A stretch of DNA of 64,000 bases from Hyphomicrobiales bacterium (GTDB lineage Bacteria > Pseudomonadota > Alphaproteobacteria > Rhizobiales > Rhizobiaceae). Positions within the stretch are counted from its first letter, which is position 1. Every line of letters begins with the position of its first letter. Shown in pieces: positions 31,430 through 39,728 of this stretch. The notes under the pieces were generated by a model. That model was not told the origin of the DNA. It searched no databases and saw only the letters and a list, made by a program, of their open reading frames with translations. The stretch covers positions 496,001 through 560,000 of the forward strand of contig UBJR01000009.1 in NCBI GenBank assembly GCA_900465675.1, given 5' to 3'. Position numbers and translations under genes: made by a program.

Positions 31430-31867
31430 TCAGGAGCGCTTGCCCGCCAGCGCGCGCTCCCCTCGTGCCTGAAGCTGCGCCGCCTGAAATGCCTGCGGCT
31501 GCCACAGCTGAAAATGATCTGCCCGACCAACGAAAGTCACTTCGTCCGAGATCCCCGTGAAATCCCGCATGAAATCCGTGACCATCAAACGCCCCTCGGC
31601 GTCGAGCTTCATGAAGACCCCGCCCCCATGAATGAGAAGCGACATCTCGTTCGCAACCGGCGAAAACGGATCCTCCGCAGCAATCTGCCGTTCGAACCTT
31701 TCGAGAAGATCCGGACCGCCGACGCTGATCGCCGGAAACACAAAATCCTGGAAGCAATACAGCTCCTGGATATTGCGCTGCGCCAGCACGGAACGAAACA
31801 CCGCCGGCACGGAAACCCTGCCCTTGGAATCGATCCTGTTGGTCGCATTTGAGAGGAAGCGGCTCAT
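31430..31867 (-). CDS. mraZ: Transcriptional regulator MraZ
   Basis: A 145-residue protein with two SpoVT/AbrB-like halves ([22 protein letters not shown] and [21 protein letters not shown]). In E. coli MraZ represses its own dcw operon by binding phased TGGG repeats; a matching array lies upstream here. I use [10 protein letters not shown] at 31867; MFRVMSRF at 31879 is an alternative, and the longer frame to 32062 is not supported. It is the first gene of the dcw cluster, as in most bacteria. Confidence 0.95.
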   Translation of the reverse strand: MSRFLSNATNRIDSKGRVSVPAVFRSVLAQRNIQELYCFQDFVFPAISVGGPDLLERFERQIAAEDPFSPVANEMSLLIHGGGVFMKLDAEGRLMVTDFMRDFTGISDEVTFVGRADHFQLWQPQAFQAAQLQARGERALAGKRS

Positions 31868-32043
31868 GACACGAAACATCCGTTCCCGAAAGAGCCCGGA
31901 CAGAAACAACGCGCCCAAAACTCCCAAAATCAGACACAGCTTCGCTAGCCGGATGAATGGAATTCCATCCGGCACTTCCGGAACGGAAGGCGCCTTGGCT
32001 TTGCGATTGATGGGCAGATGATTGCCCTTGTGCAGTGCTCTTA

Positions 32044-32077
32044 TGGGATACCATGGGACCATATGGGCGTCAATGGG
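32044..32077. promoter_or_regulatory. Putative MraZ operator: four phased TGGG repeats
   Basis: TGGG occurs on the plus strand at 32044, 32054, 32064 and 32074, exactly 10 bp apart, that is, on one face of the helix. MraZ is known to bind tandem TGGGN repeats with such spacing. The array lies about 175 bp upstream of the mraZ ATG; on the mraZ coding strand it reads as CCCA repeats. The rest of 31868-32284 holds no credible gene and should contain the dcw promoter and a long leader. Confidence 0.75.
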
Positions 32078-32284
32078 AAACGCCCCTCTCGCGATGAGCG
32101 CAGTATCGAAAATTTATAAGCTGTTAAGTTTAACAAAGGGTTAGGATCGGCATTTTCCGGCACCCGGAAAAGCATCCGTAAGAAAATGGAAATATAGATT
32201 GGAGGCCCGATTTCGCGCCGCGAAAATCACGCGATAACAACACCTTCGGCTTTTACGCCGAATGTGCTGAGAGACAGAAAGTGT

Positions 32285-32690
32285 AATCGCCAGTTGGCCT
32301 GTAAGCCGGGTTCTGTATGGCTCCGGTTTGACCCGGAACGTGGCAGCCATTCCTCTGGGACGGCGTTTGCACGCCGCCTCTCGCAACCCACCCGGATGAC
32401 TGACCTGGAAACCGGCCGGAAGGCTTGCGCCAACCACGTCATCCCTATTCGGTCTTGCTCCCGGTGGGGTTTACCTTGCCATCGCCGTTGCCGGAGACGC
32501 GGTGGGCTCTTACCCCACCCTTTCACCCTTACCTGCGCAAGCGCAGGCGGTTTGCTTTCTGTGGCACTTTCCCTGAGGTCGCCCTCGCCGGACGTTATCC
32601 GGCACCGTATTTCCGTGGAGCCCGGACTTTCCTCACCTTACCACCTTTCGGCATTGTAAAGCGCGGCTGCCCGGCCAACTGGCAGCGCTC
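32285..32690 (-). ncRNA. rnpB: RNase P RNA (class A)
   Basis: On the minus strand the 5' part contains the near-universal GAGGAAAGTCCGGGCTCC (about 32636-32619) and the 3' part contains ACAGAACCCGGCTTACAGGC, both diagnostic of bacterial RNase P RNA. The ends pair through GCCAGTTGGCC (about 32683-32673) and GGCCAACTGGC (32299-32289), forming helix P1. The length of about 400 nt is normal. The RNA is the catalytic subunit that matures tRNA 5' ends. Short open frames across this stretch are not genes. Ends are accurate to a few bases. Confidence 0.95.
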
Positions 32691-32737
32691 CCTTAGCGGA
32701 GCCGCCAGCGAATTGCCACAGCAAATATCACCACCGG

Positions 32738-33913
32738 CTACCGGAAAGCCGGTTTGAAATCCGTCCGATAGCCCTGGGGAGCAATCTGGCCGGTCAGCAA
32801 CAGCTCCGCCCCGAGCCGACCGATCTCGTCCGAACTCTTTGCCGAGGTCCCGGCGCAACCGGTCAGGACGGCGATATTGGGCGACGAGGTGAAGCCGATC
32901 ATCGGGTGCTTGCTGGATGTTTTCGACACCACGCAGGAGGCCGTGGAGACCGAAAGCGGCTTCAGTTCGGGAATCAGACGTCTGGTAATCAGCATCAGGT
33001 GATCGCGTGCCCGCGGCCTGCCATCGGTGCGGAACCACGCCCGCAGTTCTGCATCGGTCTTCAGCTGGTAATCATCAGGGTCGCCACCGATCTTCAGGTA
33101 GAGCTTGCCATCAGGGTAGCGGATCGGAGGCAGCAAGTAGATGTCGATACCAGGCCCATCCAGAATGAGCGACGGCATGCCGGCAAAAGCTGCTGCCTGC
33201 TCCTCGCCGACTTCGAACAGCGTCACCGTCCGCCCGTAAACCGACATGTCAACGGTTTCGGCCAAGAGATTCTCGCTGATAGAAAAACCGCCTGCGGCGA
33301 GCAGGACTTTTTCGGCCGTGATGGTCTCGCCTGATGCGGTGATTACGGCGACCGTATCGCCCCGCTCCCGGATCGCCGTGACATAGTCACGGATCACGGT
33401 GGCACCACGTTTTTCAGCGATGATCGACTGCGCCTTCACCAGCCGCCGCGGGCTGATATAGCCAGCGTCCTTCGCCTGAAAGACACCGTCGCAGCCCTGC
33501 GGCAGCGAGAAATACGGAAAGGTCTGCGCGAGTGCTGCAGCATCCAGCGTCTGGACATCGACTTTGAGCGAATCCGCCGCCGCCCTGGTATCGCTGACAT
33601 AGTCACCACCGGCCGGCGCGACCACAACACAGCCTGCTTCGGTATAGAAATCCACACCGCTTTCGGACGAAATCTCTGCGTAACGGGCGATCGAGCGGTT
33701 GGCGAGAAGCGCCCAGTCGCGGTCCGGATCGACCGTGCGGGTGATGCGGCCCTCGTCGTAATGGCTGGCAAAGACGCCTTGATGCGCCTTGCGATTCTCC
33801 GGTTCGTCGGGGCCGATGACAGCCACACCATCCGCCTGCATCGCAAGATGCTTGGCCGCAGCCGCACCCATCATGCCCCGGCCGACGACGATATATTTGA
33901 AATCTGCTGCCAT
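32738..33913 (-). CDS. FAD-dependent oxidoreductase, DAO/sarcosine oxidase-like
   Basis: A 391-residue protein with an N-terminal FAD-binding Rossmann motif (YIVVGRGMMGAAAAKHLA, a GRGMMG variant of GxGxxG), then HQGVFASHYDEGRITRTVDPD and VLLAAGGFS, the second part of the DAO fold. The pattern resembles monomeric sarcosine / N-methyltryptophan oxidases, which oxidise secondary amines and release peroxide; the substrate is not known. The start at 33913 has GGGAAGG upstream; the frame upstream of it is non-conserved. It precedes rnpB on the same strand by about 50 bp. A 7-bp hairpin (ACCGGCT/AGCCGGT) spans its stop codon. Confidence 0.8.
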   Translation of the reverse strand: MAADFKYIVVGRGMMGAAAAKHLAMQADGVAVIGPDEPENRKAHQGVFASHYDEGRITRTVDPDRDWALLANRSIARYAEISSESGVDFYTEAGCVVVAPAGGDYVSDTRAAADSLKVDVQTLDAAALAQTFPYFSLPQGCDGVFQAKDAGYISPRRLVKAQSIIAEKRGATVIRDYVTAIRERGDTVAVITASGETITAEKVLLAAGGFSISENLLAETVDMSVYGRTVTLFEVGEEQAAAFAGMPSLILDGPGIDIYLLPPIRYPDGKLYLKIGGDPDDYQLKTDAELRAWFRTDGRPRARDHLMLITRRLIPELKPLSVSTASCVVSKTSSKHPMIGFTSSPNIAVLTGCAGTSAKSSDEIGRLGAELLLTGQIAPQGYRTDFKPAFR

Positions 33914-34123
33914 CGCTGCCTTCCCTGCCTGCCGGAATAGGATTCCAGAAAATTCGGGGATAGGGATAGCCGCCTGCGAGGTGAGCGGCAAGGCGGCCGA
34001 ACCGTCTTCAACCCGGCCATGCCTCACCTCGCTTCGCGACGTCAGACACTCAGGCCAGCCAGTTGAATCATTTTCTGAAGTGCAGGCGAAAAGGGATTCC
34101 GCATCAACAGGTTACGGGCGCCC

Positions 34124-34651
34124 TTAGAGAAGCGCCAGAACCTTGCCGCAATAGGCCTTGGAGACCGGGTTCATGCGCTTGGCGGCATGACCGGCATTGT
34201 ATTTCAGGATCGTGCCGCAGGTTTCGCCGCCGCCGAGTTCATGCGCCATGGAGAGATACTTCATGCCGTATTTGATGTTGGTCTCGGGATCGAAGAGACC
34301 CTTCTTCGTACCGGCATAGCCCATCATACGTGCGGTTGCCGGCTTGATCTGCATCAGGCCGACTTCGCCTGCGCTGCCGCGGGCATTCGGATTGAAGTTG
34401 CTTTCGACCCGCACCACGGCGGATGCCAGCGCAACGGGAACATCGTACTGCTTTGCGTATTTTGCGATCAGCACCGAATATTTGTTGGTCGCAAAGTCTG
34501 GCATGGCGTAGCCGCTGCCACGATCGACGGTCTTGAATTTAACGGTCTCAGTCTTATCAGTTTTATTATCTGCTTCGCCTGCGAAGGCAAAGTTATACCC
34601 TGCCAGCAGCACGCCCACGCATGCCGCAGCACCAATAATCGCATTTCTCAT
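34124..34651 (-). CDS. Small secreted lytic transglycosylase (SLT domain)
   Basis: A 175-residue protein with a Sec signal (NAIIGAAACVGVLLAGYNFAFA). The SLT goose-lysozyme-like fold spans about residues 60-170: ASAVVRVESNFNPNARG with the catalytic Glu, EVGLMQIKPATARMMGY, and ILKYNAGHAAKRM. Such enzymes cleave peptidoglycan glycan strands, leaving 1,6-anhydro-MurNAc ends. The ATG at 34651 follows CGGAGTG. It is a minimal single-domain version, closely similar in its core to the lipoprotein at 38750. The flanking 34652-34917 has no gene. Confidence 0.9.
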   Translation of the reverse strand: MRNAIIGAAACVGVLLAGYNFAFAGEADNKTDKTETVKFKTVDRGSGYAMPDFATNKYSVLIAKYAKQYDVPVALASAVVRVESNFNPNARGSAGEVGLMQIKPATARMMGYAGTKKGLFDPETNIKYGMKYLSMAHELGGGETCGTILKYNAGHAAKRMNPVSKAYCGKVLALL

Positions 34652-34917
34652 GTAGTCTTGACACTCCGACCCAAAGAATTGCCGGACTGCGCGCCTCGCC
34701 GTCTCACGGTAACACGCAGCCAAGGAATGACTGCATGCCGCAGCAATTCTTATCGTTTCAGTTGGCGCCCTTCCGCTACACTATACCCAAGGCGGCGGAC
34801 GCTGTTCAGCGGCAGGGGTTAGACCATCGCAATGAGGAGATAATAGGGAAATGATGTGGCACTGCACAATTCAAGTGTGAATCGGCAAATTCGCCGGTGA
34901 AGGCACCGTCACGCCGC

Positions 34918-35679
34918 TTAGGAATAGCGGGGCAGCGCGGCAAGCAGGCGATGCAGCGTATCGATCGTCGAGAAATCGGCTATCCCATCCACCCGCTCAG
35001 GGCGGAAATGGCGCTGAAAAGCCTCCAACTCACCGGCCATCTTGTCGGAGAATTCACCCGTGATTTCCGTGCCGTAACCATAAAGCGACAGCATCGATTG
35101 CAGCGCCTCGATCGGCTGCCCCCGGTCGCCTCGCTGAAAGAACCGCCCGCCGGTGATCGGCGCCGGTTCGACCCAGTGCCCGACCCCTGCTTTGTGCAGC
35201 TCTCCCCAGGGAAATCTCTCGCCCGGATCGACCTTGCGAACCGGTGCCACATCGGAATGTCCAAGCACCCTTTCGGGCACGATGGACCAACGTTCGCCAC
35301 AATCCCGACACAGTTCGATCACTGCCGCAATCTGCTCTTTCGGGAATTCGGGCAGGCCGCCGGGATGGCCGGCATTGGCGATCTCGATGCCGATCGACGC
35401 CGAATTGACGTCGTCCTGGCCGTGCCAGCTGCTCTTGCCCGCATGCCAGGCGCGACGGATCTCCGGCACCATCTGCACGACGTCGCCATTCTCATGCACG
35501 AAGTAATGCGATGAGACCTGACTTTCCTCGCGACAGAGCCAGTCGAGCGCCGAGTCTGGCGTCGACATGCCCGTATAATGGAGAAGAATGATATCCGGCT
35601 TGCGTCCATCCGCGCGTTCGCCATGGTTCGGCGACGGCTTGACGGTGGCCTTGCGGTAATCGGCCTCGAAGGAGGTCAT
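34918..35679 (-). CDS. N-acetylmuramoyl-L-alanine amidase, AmpD/AmiD type, with C-terminal peptidoglycan-binding domain
   Basis: A 253-residue protein. The amidase_2 zinc fold has IILLHYTGM (first His), ASIGIEIANAGHPGG and VLGHSDVAPVRKVDPGERFPW (second His and Asp). A C-terminal helical domain (QPIEALQSMLSLYGYGTEITGEFSDKM) is a peptidoglycan_binding_1 domain, which points to AmiD-like wall cleavage rather than purely cytosolic AmpD. No signal peptide is visible, so location is uncertain; it may recycle anhydro-muropeptides in the cytoplasm. Its start overlaps the preceding TerB/J-domain gene by 4 bp. Confidence 0.88.
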   Translation of the reverse strand: MTSFEADYRKATVKPSPNHGERADGRKPDIILLHYTGMSTPDSALDWLCREESQVSSHYFVHENGDVVQMVPEIRRAWHAGKSSWHGQDDVNSASIGIEIANAGHPGGLPEFPKEQIAAVIELCRDCGERWSIVPERVLGHSDVAPVRKVDPGERFPWGELHKAGVGHWVEPAPITGGRFFQRGDRGQPIEALQSMLSLYGYGTEITGEFSDKMAGELEAFQRHFRPERVDGIADFSTIDTLHRLLAALPRYS

Positions 35680-36383
35680 GCTGCCCGGCGTTCCTTTTCG
35701 ATCGCCGCATAGGCGTCGTTGAGGGCTGCCATCCGCTCATTGGCGATAGCATGAAACTCTTCCGGCACACCGCGCGAGACCAGCCGGTCAGGATGATTTT
35801 CGCTGACCAGCGCCAGGTAGCGGCGGCGGATCGTCGGGAAATCGTCAGCCGAGGAAACGCCGAGAACCTTGTAGGGGTCACGGCCGATCGACACATGGCG
35901 GGCGGCGATCTGCTCGAAGCGCTGCTCGCTCATCTGAAAGATTTCGGCAATGTGGCGAAGGAAGTTCATTTCCTTCTCATGGATGAGCCCGTCAGCCTTG
36001 GCGATGTGGAAGAGACCATCGAGCACATCTTCCAGCACCGGGCAGTTGGCCGCGCAGGTGACGCAGAGCGACGACAGCTTCTCGGCATAGGCCTCGTAAC
36101 CGGCCACGTCCTGGCGCGCCAGATTATAGAGACGGGCGACATTCTTCGCCTGATCCTGCGGAAATTCAAAGATGTCGCGGAAAGCCTGAACTTCCTTCTC
36201 GCTGACGATGCCGTCGGCTTTCGCCATCTTGGCGGAAAGCGCGATCACCGCCACAGAGAAAGCCACCTTCCGGCGCGTCTCCGGATCGCCTTCGAAAACC
36301 GTCCGCACGGCCTCGACAACCGCGGAGAGCACGTTGCCCGCGGTATTGCCAATGGCGTTCAGCAGTTTTTCCCAGAAGGACAT
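35676..36383 (-). CDS. TerB-like and J-domain protein (DjlA-related)
   Basis: A 235-residue protein. Its middle is a TerB-type helical domain with two metal-binding-like repeats, KADGIVSEKE and KADGLIHEKE (about 56-65 and 129-138). Its C-terminus is a J domain (DPYKVLGVSSADDFPTIRRRYLALVSENHPDR) with the HPD tripeptide at 197-199, which stimulates DnaK ATPase. E. coli DjlA has the same TerB-plus-J layout but also an N-terminal membrane anchor, which I do not see here. I chose MSFWEKLLN at 36383; earlier ATGs exist. It is coupled to the amidase gene (4-bp overlap), suggesting a joint envelope role. Confidence 0.85.
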   Translation of the reverse strand: MSFWEKLLNAIGNTAGNVLSAVVEAVRTVFEGDPETRRKVAFSVAVIALSAKMAKADGIVSEKEVQAFRDIFEFPQDQAKNVARLYNLARQDVAGYEAYAEKLSSLCVTCAANCPVLEDVLDGLFHIAKADGLIHEKEMNFLRHIAEIFQMSEQRFEQIAARHVSIGRDPYKVLGVSSADDFPTIRRRYLALVSENHPDRLVSRGVPEEFHAIANERMAALNDAYAAIEKERRAA

Positions 36384-36718
36384 CGAAGTTTCTCGCATCG
36401 CAATATCTGACAACACCATGACCAAATAATCGTTGCTAATGCAAGGCAGCGATTAGTCGTAGGGTTGAAAACACTTTTCACAATTCGGTAATTGTGCGCC
36501 GATCTGATGCCGCAATTTGCGTCTCGTCTGAGACAGTTTCCACAGATCTCGGCGATACAGTTTCGCCGCCTGAACCGATTATATCGCCGCTTCCGCCGAG
36601 CCTTCGCCTGGAGCGCTGATTTTTCGTCAATTCTTTACTTTACAGGCCTCTTTCCCTGCCGCATGCATGCATTAGCTAAGCGCGTGCAATCGCGCATCGA
36701 AGCCGTCTAGGAGGGATT
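36384..36718. other. Divergent intergenic region, no gene seen
   Basis: This 335-bp gap between the leftward J-domain gene and the rightward phosphofructokinase gene has no credible coding frame. It holds the inverted repeat at 36479-36496 and presumably promoters for both directions. A run of pyrimidine-rich sequence (36530-36660) remains unexplained. Confidence 0.6.
36479..36496. promoter_or_regulatory. Operator-like palindrome in the pfp promoter region
   Basis: CACAATT-CGGT-AATTGTG is a perfect 7-bp inverted repeat. It overlaps a possible plus-strand promoter (TTGAAA at 36465-36470, 18-bp spacer, TAATTG at 36489-36494) and lies about 220 bp before the phosphofructokinase start. The binding protein is unknown. 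Confidence 0.5.
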
Positions 36719-37930
36719 ATGGCCAAACAGAAAGTCGCAATGCTGACCGCAGGAGGCCTCGCCCCCTGTCTGTCATCAGCCGTCGGCGGCCTCATCGAAC
36801 GCTATAGCGATGTCGCTCCCGATATCGAGCTGATCGCCTACAAATCCGGCTATCAGGGCGTACTCCTCGGCGACAGCATCAAGATCACCAAGGACATGCG
36901 CGAGAAGGCACCGCTGCTCCACCGCTACGGCGGCTCGCCGATCGGCAACAGCCGCGTCAAGCTCACCAACGCTGCCGACTGCGTCAAGCGCGGCCTGGTC
37001 AAGGAAGGCGAAAATCCGCTGCGCGTCGCGGCCGAACGGCTCGCCGCTGACGGCATCACCATCCTTCACACGATCGGCGGCGACGACACCAATACGACGG
37101 CAGCCGATCTCGCTGCCTATCTCGCCGCCAACAACTATAACCTGACCGTCGTCGGCCTGCCGAAAACCGTCGATAACGACGTCGTGCCGATCCGCCAGTC
37201 GCTTGGCGCCTGGACGGCTGCCGAAGTCGGCGCGTATTTCTTCGACAATGTCAGCAACGAGCAGAGTGCTGCCCCGCGCACCCTCGTCATCCACGAGGTC
37301 ATGGGCCGCCACTGCGGCTGGCTGACGGCCGCGACCGCCGATGCCTATCTGCGCCGCACGAAGCACAATGAATATGTCGACGGCATGCTGATGAATGCCG
37401 GCATGAAGAGCATCGACGCCGTCTACCTGCCCGAGATGGCCTTCGACCTGCAGGCCGAAGCCGCCCGTCTTAAGGAAGTGATGGACCGCACCGGCCACGC
37501 CACCGTCTTCGTCTCGGAAGGCGCCTGCCTCGATGCCATCGTCGCCGAGCGCGAAGCCGCCGGCGAGACCATCAAGCGTGACGCTTTCGGCCATGTGAAG
37601 ATCGACACGATCAATGTCGGCGGCTGGTTCCAGAAGCAGTTTGCGAGCCTTTTGAATGCCGAACGCTCGCTCGTTCAGAAGTCCGGCTATTTCGCCCGCT
37701 CGGCCACTGCCAACGTCGACGATCTGCGCCTGATTCAGAGCATGACCGATCTTGCGGTCGAAAGCGCACTCAACAGGGTCTCCGGCGTCACCGGCCACGA
37801 CGAAGACCAGAACGGCAAGCTGCGCACCATCGAATTCCCCCGCATCAAGGGCGGCAAGGCCTTCGACACCTCGACCAAGTGGTTCGCCGAACTGATGAAT
37901 AAGATCGGCCAAAAATACCGCGCCGCATGA
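36719..37930 (+). CDS. pfp: Pyrophosphate-dependent 6-phosphofructokinase
   Basis: A 403-residue PFK-family enzyme that interconverts fructose 6-phosphate and fructose 1,6-bisphosphate. GGDDT (120-124) has Asp where ATP enzymes have Gly, and PKTVDND (148-154) supplies the Lys typical of PPi users; both point to pyrophosphate as phosphoryl donor and a reversible reaction. MGRHCGWLTAATADAYL is the substrate-binding block. TAGGAGGG stands just before the ATG. It is a single gene; a LysE-type exporter gene follows 58 bp later on the same strand. Confidence 0.93.
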   Translation: MAKQKVAMLTAGGLAPCLSSAVGGLIERYSDVAPDIELIAYKSGYQGVLLGDSIKITKDMREKAPLLHRYGGSPIGNSRVKLTNAADCVKRGLVKEGENPLRVAAERLAADGITILHTIGGDDTNTTAADLAAYLAANNYNLTVVGLPKTVDNDVVPIRQSLGAWTAAEVGAYFFDNVSNEQSAAPRTLVIHEVMGRHCGWLTAATADAYLRRTKHNEYVDGMLMNAGMKSIDAVYLPEMAFDLQAEAARLKEVMDRTGHATVFVSEGACLDAIVAEREAAGETIKRDAFGHVKIDTINVGGWFQKQFASLLNAERSLVQKSGYFARSATANVDDLRLIQSMTDLAVESALNRVSGVTGHDEDQNGKLRTIEFPRIKGGKAFDTSTKWFAELMNKIGQKYRAA

Positions 37931-37988
37931 TTGACGCAGGGTTGATATGGTGTCTTTGCTTGTTTCTTGGGGAATAGGAGGAGATTCC

Positions 37989-38624
37989 ATGTCGCTCGAA
38001 GCCTGGCTCGCTTTTGCCGCTGCTTCCGCCATTATGCTGGCCATTCCGGGGCCGACGATCCTGCTCGTCGTATCCTATGCGCTCGGCCATGGCCGCAAGA
38101 CGGCACTGGCGACCGTATCGGGCGTGGCGCTCGGCGATTTCACCGCCATGACCGCCTCTCTCTTCGGTCTCGGCGCCCTGCTCGCGGCGTCCGCGACTCT
38201 CTTTACCGTTTTGAAATGGGTGGGCGGCGCCTATCTGATCTGGCTCGGCATCAAGCTCTGGCGCGCCCCGATCATCCCCGGCCCTGTCGCCGACAACGAC
38301 AATCTGCCGGAAGAAAAGTCGCTGAAGATCTTTCTTCACGCCTATGTGGTGACTGCTCTCAATCCGAAGAGCATCGTCTTCTTCGTCGCCTTCGTCCCGC
38401 AGTTCCTGAACCCCGCCGCTCCCTTCTTCGAACAGATGCTGATCATGGAACTCACCTTCCTGGTGCTGGCCACGATCAACGCTTCCAGCTATGCCCTGCT
38501 TGCCCATGCCGCCCGCGGCCTGATCCGCAAGGCAAGCGTCCAGCGCGCCGTCAACCGCACAGGCGGAACGTTGCTGATTGCCGCCGGCGCCGTCACCGCC
38601 GGCTACCGCCGCATCGCGGCCTGA
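37989..38624 (+). CDS. LysE/RhtB family exporter
   Basis: A 211-residue protein of five or six membrane helices. The N-terminal IPGPTILLVVSYALGHGRKTALATVSGVALGD is the hallmark of LysE-type translocators, and LNPKSIVFFVAFVPQFLNP is the second conserved block. The family exports amino acids (lysine, threonine, homoserine lactone); the substrate here is open. Start at 37989 is fixed by AGGAGGAG 5-6 nt upstream; an earlier ATG at 37947 is not supported. Confidence 0.9.
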   Translation: MSLEAWLAFAAASAIMLAIPGPTILLVVSYALGHGRKTALATVSGVALGDFTAMTASLFGLGALLAASATLFTVLKWVGGAYLIWLGIKLWRAPIIPGPVADNDNLPEEKSLKIFLHAYVVTALNPKSIVFFVAFVPQFLNPAAPFFEQMLIMELTFLVLATINASSYALLAHAARGLIRKASVQRAVNRTGGTLLIAAGAVTAGYRRIAA

Positions 38625-38749
38625 ACGCAATCGCAATTTTCAGCGGGTTGCGACGCCCAGTCGAATAGGTTAATGGGAAAAATCAGTGCTTAGCTTCTCA
38701 GTAACTTTTTAAACGCTGCCTGGGCGGCGCGATTCCCGAAAGTGACAGA

Positions 38750-39703
38750 ATGGTAGCGAACGGATTTTCCGGCCTGAAACGCAGTCTGGTCGTTTCGACG
38801 ATGCTCTGCGGGATCATGACCGGATGCTCGACCGTCGAGTACACCTCACAGGCTGAGTTGAGCGCGGTGCAGACCGTCGTTCCGACGCCGAAGCCGGGTG
38901 AAGACGCGATGATGATGGCCGCCGTTCCGGCTGCCGACGGCTCCGCTCCGCAGACCCCGATGGCATTCGCCTCCGCCAATCCACAGGCAACGCCTGCCCT
39001 TTCGGCGCAGGCAGCCGTCCTGCCGATGGCCGTTTCCCCTGCCGATGCAGCGTTCCAGCCCGTCGCCGGCGCCAGCGTTGCGACCGAAATTCCGCTGACG
39101 CCAGAGATGACCGCGATGCAGTCGGTGATCCCGACGCCGCGTCCGGCAACCCCGGCCTCGCCGTCGACGCAGCTTGCCTTCGCGGCAACGACGCCGCAGA
39201 ACGGCGCGCTTGCAGCGCTCGCCGTTCAGGCCAGCGCGCCGCGCTCGATGTCGGACTTCTCCTTCGACGAATCGGCCCCGATGGATCCGCCGACGGCACC
39301 GCCAATGTTCAGCGACAACGATGCCGACGATGCGCCGACCGCAGAAAAGGGCTTCGTCAGCAAGCTGATCGCCAAATACGCCAAGCTCTACGAGATGCCG
39401 GAATCGCTGCTGCATCGCGTCGTTCACCGCGAAAGCCGCTATAATCCGCGCGCCTATAACAAGCGCGGCTATTTCGGCCTGATGCAGATCAAGTACAACA
39501 CCGCGAAGTCTATGGGCTACGACGGCCAGCCGTCCGGTCTGCTCGATGCCGAGACCAACATCAAATATGCCGCGAAATATCTGCGCGGCGCCTGGCTCGT
39601 GTCCGACAACAAGGAAGACGATGCCGTTCGCCTCTATGCCCGCGGCTATTATTACGATGCCAAGCGCAAGGGCATGGACGACGTTGCCCAGGGCAACTAC
39701 TGA
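38750..39703 (+). CDS. Lytic transglycosylase lipoprotein (SLT domain)
   Basis: A 317-residue protein. GIMTGC gives a lipobox with C26, so it should be lipid-anchored. About 180 residues of low-complexity Ala/Pro/Thr/Gln follow, with two related segments (AVQTVVPTPKPGEDA and AMQSVIPTPRPATPA). The catalytic SLT domain is C-terminal (about 205-317): LLHRVVHRESRYNPRAYNKRGYFGLMQIKYNTAKSMGY with the catalytic Glu in HRESRYN, and YAAKYLRGAW. The long tether may let the enzyme reach the wall from the outer membrane. It ends close to the convergent beta-lactamase-like gene. Confidence 0.88.
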   Translation: MVANGFSGLKRSLVVSTMLCGIMTGCSTVEYTSQAELSAVQTVVPTPKPGEDAMMMAAVPAADGSAPQTPMAFASANPQATPALSAQAAVLPMAVSPADAAFQPVAGASVATEIPLTPEMTAMQSVIPTPRPATPASPSTQLAFAATTPQNGALAALAVQASAPRSMSDFSFDESAPMDPPTAPPMFSDNDADDAPTAEKGFVSKLIAKYAKLYEMPESLLHRVVHRESRYNPRAYNKRGYFGLMQIKYNTAKSMGYDGQPSGLLDAETNIKYAAKYLRGAWLVSDNKEDDAVRLYARGYYYDAKRKGMDDVAQGNY

Positions 39704-39728
39704 GCCTCACCATCCGTGAACCGAATGG

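Noticed and set aside
31868..32062. N-terminal extension of mraZ to 32062
   Set aside because: The residues before [10 protein letters not shown] are not family-like; the extension would cover the MraZ boxes and leader.
32141..32757. Several overlapping open frames of about 100 codons near 32.1-32.8 kb
   Set aside because: They fall on rnpB, whose conserved RNA motifs and P1 pairing explain the sequence.
34851..34880. Nine-codon frame (MMWHCTIQV) after AGGAGA
   Set aside because: The SD spacing is too long and there is no terminator or other support; chance is likely, unlike the 25-residue frame at 46354.
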